From contig CP128386.1 of NCBI GenBank assembly GCA_030345135.1, positions 341,129 through 405,128 of the forward strand: a stretch of 64,000 bases of DNA. The letters are read 5' to 3'. The notes below the pieces were generated by a model that did no database searches, was not told the origin of the DNA, and saw only the letters and a list, made by a program, of their open reading frames with translations. Shown piece by piece: positions 60,248 to 64,000 of the stretch; positions within the stretch are counted from its first letter, which is position 1, and the number at the start of each line of letters is the position of its first letter. The translations under genes and the position numbers were made by a program. Origin of the DNA: Chitinophagaceae bacterium DXS (GTDB lineage Bacteria; Bacteroidota; Bacteroidia; Chitinophagales; Chitinophagaceae).

Positions 60248-61795
60248 TTATTTTAAGCCTTCGGCATCCAGTATCTTAAACGCATCCTCATCCTTATATT
60301 CAATCATTAACTTTTTCAGATGTTGCTTTAATTCAGCAGTGAGCTTTTCTGTTCCTTTAGATCCGTAAATATTATTTACTTCATGCGGATCTTTTTGCAG
60401 ATCGTATAGCTCCCATGCGTTGCCGGCGTCATAGAATCGAACCAGCTTATAACGCTCTGTTCTGATACCGAAATGAGGGTACACATGATGCGGTTGTGGA
60501 AACTCGTAATAATGATAATACATTTCCTTTCGCCATGGTACATTTTTATCTCCTTTTAGAATAGGAAGAAAAGATGTTCCCTGGATATCCTGCGGAATAT
60601 TTACCTGTGCAATGTTCAATAAGGTTGGCGCCCAGTCAATATTGAGTGTCATTTGATTGATGGCTGATCCGGGCTTTATTACGCCAGGATAGCGCATTAC
60701 AAAAGGCGTACGCAATGACTCCTCATACATAAAACGTTTGTCGAACCAGCCATGTTCACCCATGTAAAAGCCCTGATCAGAAGCATAAATGACTACTGTG
60801 TTTTTTGATAGCCCGGTTTTGTCAAGATAGGCTAAGATCTCGCCGATATTTCTGTCTAAAGATTTAGCTGTTGCCAGGTAGTCTTTCAAATAACGCTGAT
60901 ATTTCCATTCAACCAATGCTTCGCCTGTCAGGCGTTTTTCATCAAACTCTTTGCTTACTTTATTCTCATAATAATCATAAAAAGATTTTTTCTGATCTTC
61001 CGTAAAACGGTTGTAAATGCCGCCTTTTTCATAATCAGCATGCACCTTTAAATCTTCTTTTAAACGCATTGTTTTATCAATGGTCATGTCCTGATTTTGT
61101 GCAGCGATCCTGTTCTTGTAATCATCGTGAAAGTTCGGGGGCAGCGAAAAAGTTTTATCATCATACGCGCCCAGATCCTGGATATCCGGCAGCCATTCAC
61201 GGTGGGTTGCTTTTTCGCCAACTACTAAAAAGAAGGGTTTACTTGTATCTCTCTTATCTAACCACGCTTCTGTAAATTGCGTAATAAGGTTGGTTACATA
61301 ACCATGATGAATTGTGGTGTCATGGTTTGAGCTGATGAACTGCGGATTATAATACTGCCCCTGGCTATTAAGTATCTGATAATGATCAAATCCTTCAGGC
61401 AAATTGCCTAAATGCCATTTTCCGATCCAGGCTGTTTGATAACCATTTTGCTGTAGCAGGCGGGGAAACACTTGCTGGCCCGTATTGAATTTCTTTTCAT
61501 TAAGCGTATACCCGTTAATATGACTGTATTTGCCTGTTAACAAAGTAGCCCGGCTTGGTCCGCAAATTGAATTCGTTACCATAGCATTGGTAAATATCGC
61601 ACCTTCTCTTGCGATCCTGTCAATATTAGGCGTAACTGCTAATTTGCTTCCGTAAGCGCTGATGGTTTGATAGGCGTGGTCATCCGAAAAGATAAAAATG
61701 ATGTTTGGTCTTGATGACTGGCCCTTTGATAACATGTACACAAAGCATGCGGCCGTTAAAAGCAAGTATCTGCGTACTTGCAATGCAATTTTCAT
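60248..61795 (-). CDS. Exported sulfatase (formylglycine-dependent, Cys type)
   Basis: From ATG 61795 the protein has 515 residues with a signal peptide (LLLTAACFVYMLSKGQ). Upstream in-frame ATGs fall inside an intergenic repeat and are rejected. The alkaline-phosphatase fold is shown by RPNIIFIFSDDHAYQTISAYG (metal Asp pair), the activation motif SICGPSRATLLTG, whose Cys must become formylglycine, YQTAWIGKWHLGN, and late IYASDQGFYMGEHGW. The order fits arylsulfatases or mucin/heparan desulfating enzymes of the S1 family, probably periplasmic. No anaerobic sulfatase maturase gene is in the window. The substrate is unknown. Confidence 0.92.
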   Translation of the reverse strand: MKIALQVRRYLLLTAACFVYMLSKGQSSRPNIIFIFSDDHAYQTISAYGSKLAVTPNIDRIAREGAIFTNAMVTNSICGPSRATLLTGKYSHINGYTLNEKKFNTGQQVFPRLLQQNGYQTAWIGKWHLGNLPEGFDHYQILNSQGQYYNPQFISSNHDTTIHHGYVTNLITQFTEAWLDKRDTSKPFFLVVGEKATHREWLPDIQDLGAYDDKTFSLPPNFHDDYKNRIAAQNQDMTIDKTMRLKEDLKVHADYEKGGIYNRFTEDQKKSFYDYYENKVSKEFDEKRLTGEALVEWKYQRYLKDYLATAKSLDRNIGEILAYLDKTGLSKNTVVIYASDQGFYMGEHGWFDKRFMYEESLRTPFVMRYPGVIKPGSAINQMTLNIDWAPTLLNIAQVNIPQDIQGTSFLPILKGDKNVPWRKEMYYHYYEFPQPHHVYPHFGIRTERYKLVRFYDAGNAWELYDLQKDPHEVNNIYGSKGTEKLTAELKQHLKKLMIEYKDEDAFKILDAEGLK

Positions 61796-62101
61796 GATAA
61801 GTTGTTTTTCGTGAAATAAAATTGCTGTTGGGGCTATCTTCAAAAATAGGTGAACTAATTGAAAATTGAAAGTTGAAAATTGAAAATGAATGTGCAAATG
61901 AGTGAATGTGCAAATATGCAAATTAGGGATAATTGAAAATTGAGAACGGAGAATTGACAATCGCTCCAGGTGTATTCTCCGTTCCGTTCTCAGTGTGGCT
62001 TTGTGTAACTGTATTTAATTTTATACGGTTACAGACTGTGAAGTTTCCCGCACTAGATGAGATCAGACATCCTAAGATCAGAGATCAGCGACTCCTTCAA
62101 A
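61796..62101. repeat. Intergenic repeats: TTGAAAR heptamers, AATGTGCA octamers and a CACAGAG relative
   Basis: Positions 61857-61921 repeat the arrangement seen after rseP: TTGAAAA, TTGAAAG, TTGAAAA, TTGAAAA, then GTGCAAATGAG/TGAATGTGCAAATATGCAAAT. Positions 61976-62008 (ending GGCTTTGTGTAA) are a shortened CACAGAG repeat in inverse orientation. There is no gene. Confidence 0.7.
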
Positions 62102-63106
62102 TTATCGTGCAGTGTCTTTCACCGCGTTCTTTTCCTTCTTTTTAAAGTACCCTCTTAGCAGGAAGTTGTGCTGAAGTGCTTCGAGGTCTTCATCAAGTTT
62201 TTGACTACTTGATTGCAGGTTTTTTATTGTGATGCGAAGATCATTCGCTACGGCGCTATCTTTTAATAATACACCTGCGGGGCTGTTCTTATTATAAAGT
62301 TCATAACTGGCATCCTTAAGGCTGTTGGATAATTCTGAAGCATTGTAAGCACTTTCTCTTATGAGAGATACAGTGCCGCGGATACTGTTAAACACTGTTG
62401 TGTCAGTCAAAAGATCGTCGATCAAACCACCGTTCTGGTTGAGTTTGGCGCTGAATGCATTTAGTTGTGCAGAAAAGTTGTTGAGGCTTGCGATTAGCTG
62501 GCGGCTGTTCCTGGCCGTGCCATCAAAATTGTTGAGTGTGCTACGGAGTGATGTCACTATCGAACTGTCGTACAGAAGAGCTGAAATTGCACCTTTTCCG
62601 GCGATTATTTCTGAGCTTAAAGTTTTCAGGTTTTGTGTTATTGCTAACAGGTTTTGGTTATTGGCCTGCAATGTTGCCATCATTTCATCTGTGGTTACAT
62701 ATTTTTCTACATCAAGTAACTGGTTATTGGCAATTTGTTGATCTGCATTTTTTCCGCCGTAAATAACAATCAGTTTGTTACCTATAAATCCTTCAGAGCT
62801 GATCTTCGCTTTTGCTCCATGCCGTATCAGATGCTGCACCTCTCTGTCTATTGTCATAAACACTTCCACTCTCAGGTCTTCCGTGAAACTTATCTTTTTT
62901 ACAGTGCCTATTTTAACACCGGAGAGCCATACGTTGTCGCCAATTTTTAGCCCGCTCACATCATCAAAAACTGCTCGTAGTGTAAGTGATTTGCCAAAGG
63001 CTTTTCGTTGTCCGCCGAGTGTAAAGACGCCTGCAATAAATATGGCCAATGCAAAAAAGATAAACAAACCAACAATTATTGCCCGTTTATTTTTAATGTG
63101 TTTCAT
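62102..63106 (-). CDS. mlaD: MlaD-family (MCE domain) lipid-transport protein
   Basis: The 334-residue protein has one N-terminal membrane anchor (IIVGLFIFFALAIFIAGVFTL) and an MCE domain (LRAVFDDVSGLKIGDNVWLSGVKIGTVKKI, residues about 42-72). A long helical, coiled-coil-prone periplasmic tail follows with repeated LRSTLNNFDG/LNNFSAQLNAFSA segments. MlaD hexamers form the hydrophobic channel of the Mla ABC complex that moves phospholipids between inner and outer membranes. It is 62 bases downstream of mlaF, with mlaE before that. Confidence 0.93.
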   Translation of the reverse strand: MKHIKNKRAIIVGLFIFFALAIFIAGVFTLGGQRKAFGKSLTLRAVFDDVSGLKIGDNVWLSGVKIGTVKKISFTEDLRVEVFMTIDREVQHLIRHGAKAKISSEGFIGNKLIVIYGGKNADQQIANNQLLDVEKYVTTDEMMATLQANNQNLLAITQNLKTLSSEIIAGKGAISALLYDSSIVTSLRSTLNNFDGTARNSRQLIASLNNFSAQLNAFSAKLNQNGGLIDDLLTDTTVFNSIRGTVSLIRESAYNASELSNSLKDASYELYNKNSPAGVLLKDSAVANDLRITIKNLQSSSQKLDEDLEALQHNFLLRGYFKKKEKNAVKDTAR

Positions 63107-63168
63107 TCAAAATAGTTTTAGGTGCTTATATCGGTAAAGCAGTCTTGGGGCAAGCCTGTCTCCGAAGA

Positions 63169-63954
63169 TTAAGCACTTCCGCCTTCGATAAAATTATAAT
63201 TATAGAAGCTGTTGATTTCGTCGTTGTCTGAATCAAAAACTTCCTCAAAACTTCCCATTTTATTAAACTGCCCGTTAAGCATCACTGCTATGCGATCGCC
63301 CGTTGCTTTGGCGCAGGTGAGATCGTGTGTTATGATGATGGAGCTTGTATGATACAATTCCTGCACTTCGTTGATCAGGCTGTTAATATCTGCACTTGTT
63401 ATTGGATCCAGCCCGGCTGTGGGCTCATCATAAAGCATGATCTCAGGGCGCAATATCAAGGTGCGGGCAATGCCAATACGTTTACGCTGACCACCGGATA
63501 GTTCGGACGGCATTTGATTGATCGCCTGCGACAACCCAACGTCTTCTAAAACCTGTTTTACTGCTTCTTCCACTTCGTCATCGCTAATGCCAGGTTTGTT
63601 CCTTGTAAGAGGGAATGCAAGATTTTCCCTTACCGTCATACTATCATACAGCGCACTATTTTGAAAGGAAAATCCAATTTTGAGCCGAAGTGCCTGCAAC
63701 TCTTTTGTGTTTAGTTTATCCACTTCTTCACCCAGCACCTGCACGGTACCTTTATCGGGTTTCAAAAGGCCGGAGATGATTTTGATAAGCACGGATTTAC
63801 CCGTTCCGGAGCGCCCCAGTACGACAACATTTTCACCTTTAAATAAATCCAGGTCAATGCCTTTCAGGACATGCAGGCTTCCAAAAGATTTGTAAAGATC
63901 CCTGATTGATATGACGGCTGTCGATCTGTCGATATGTGATATGTGCTTCTTCAT
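63169..63954 (-). CDS. mlaF: MlaF-type ABC transporter ATP-binding protein
   Basis: The 261-residue ATPase has Walker A LGRSGTGKSVL (about 47-55), Q-loop GFSFQNSALYDSMTV, signature LSGGQRKRIGIARTL (about 147) and Walker B IMLYDEPTAGLDPITS. The GLDPI-T-S segment and C-terminal FYNYNFIEGG are typical of the MlaF/Ttg2A group. It powers phospholipid transport with MlaE and MlaD. The ATG at 63954 directly follows the TAA of the preceding frame (63957-63955), so the genes are coupled. Confidence 0.94.
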   Translation of the reverse strand: MKKHISHIDRSTAVISIRDLYKSFGSLHVLKGIDLDLFKGENVVVLGRSGTGKSVLIKIISGLLKPDKGTVQVLGEEVDKLNTKELQALRLKIGFSFQNSALYDSMTVRENLAFPLTRNKPGISDDEVEEAVKQVLEDVGLSQAINQMPSELSGGQRKRIGIARTLILRPEIMLYDEPTAGLDPITSADINSLINEVQELYHTSSIIITHDLTCAKATGDRIAVMLNGQFNKMGSFEEVFDSDNDEINSFYNYNFIEGGSA

Positions 63955-64000
63955 TTATATCGGTCTGATTGCATTTACTATTTGAACGATGATAATTTCT
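63955..64000 (-). CDS. mlaE: C-terminus of the MlaE permease, cut by the window edge
   Basis: The last 14 codons on the minus strand read EIIIVQIVNAIRPI-stop, which fits the end of MlaE-type permeases. The stop abuts the mlaF start. The rest of the gene lies beyond base 64000. The assignment rests mainly on operon context. Confidence 0.6.
   Translation of the reverse strand, partial: EIIIVQIVNAIRPI

Noticed and set aside
61796-61960. 55-codon upstream extension of the sulfatase
   Set aside because: The peptide HICTFTHLHIHFQFSTFNFQ is a translation of the intergenic 7/8-bp repeat; the signal peptide begins at ATG 61795.

Overview
The window looks like a chromosomal segment from a member of the Bacteroidota, probably family Chitinophagaceae (inference). 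The evidence is two proteins with C-terminal type IX secretion sorting domains, a glycosyltransferase of the DUF2723 type, DUF3667, DUF1345 and DUF6934-like families, promoter-like TAnnTTTG boxes, few Shine-Dalgarno sequences, and a tmRNA whose tag ends YAMAA. Most of it is chromosomal housekeeping sequence with a patchy accessory layer. There are no rRNA genes, no tRNA genes and no CRISPR array.

Layout. 1-4.3 kb: the end of a guanine deaminase gene, a TIM-barrel isomerase, a frameshifted bestrophin channel gene, fructosamine kinase and a secreted protein. 4.3-10 kb: a DUF3667 membrane protein, mazG and a 1257-residue membrane histidine kinase whose TTG start overlaps the mazG stop. 10-11.3 kb: a complete IS630-type insertion sequence with an A8 slippery run. 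11.4-15.3 kb: a PolX-like protein with a ruined polymerase site, a DUF6934-like gene plus an overlapping 54-codon gene, and a histone-like gene behind rpmA and rplU. 15.5-26.3 kb: GH3-family protein, an M16 protease pair, dxr, rseP, a membrane MutS homologue and tmRNA. 26.3-38.4 kb: a truncated gene fragment behind tmRNA, an FAD oxidase, HD and DinB proteins, a 1036-residue repeat surface protein, a glycosidase, a HAD-ATPase fusion and a nitrilase.

38.4-41.3 kb is a small accessory island: HipA-like kinase, DUF3037 and a Fic enzyme with two matching palindromes abutting its start codon. 41.3-55.8 kb: a lone ABC ATPase, a T9SS-exported beta-helix protein, DinB, a BlaI/M56 pair with two operator-like palindromes, the DUF2723 transferase, DUF1345, pentapeptide and GH31 genes. 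55.9-60.2 kb: a SNF2 helicase, two abutting perfect palindromes, then a DUF1016 nuclease gene that carries two in-frame copies of one of those palindromes. 60.2-64 kb: a sulfatase and the mlaE-mlaF-mlaD lipid-transport operon, leaving the window.

The most interesting candidates are (i) the DUF1016 nuclease with palindromic elements inside its own coding sequence and next to it, (ii) the Fic/HipA-like/DUF3037 island with its double operator, (iii) the HAD phosphatase fused to a HerA-like ATPase, and (iv) families of degenerate 7-bp and 8-bp tandem repeats scattered through intergenic regions.
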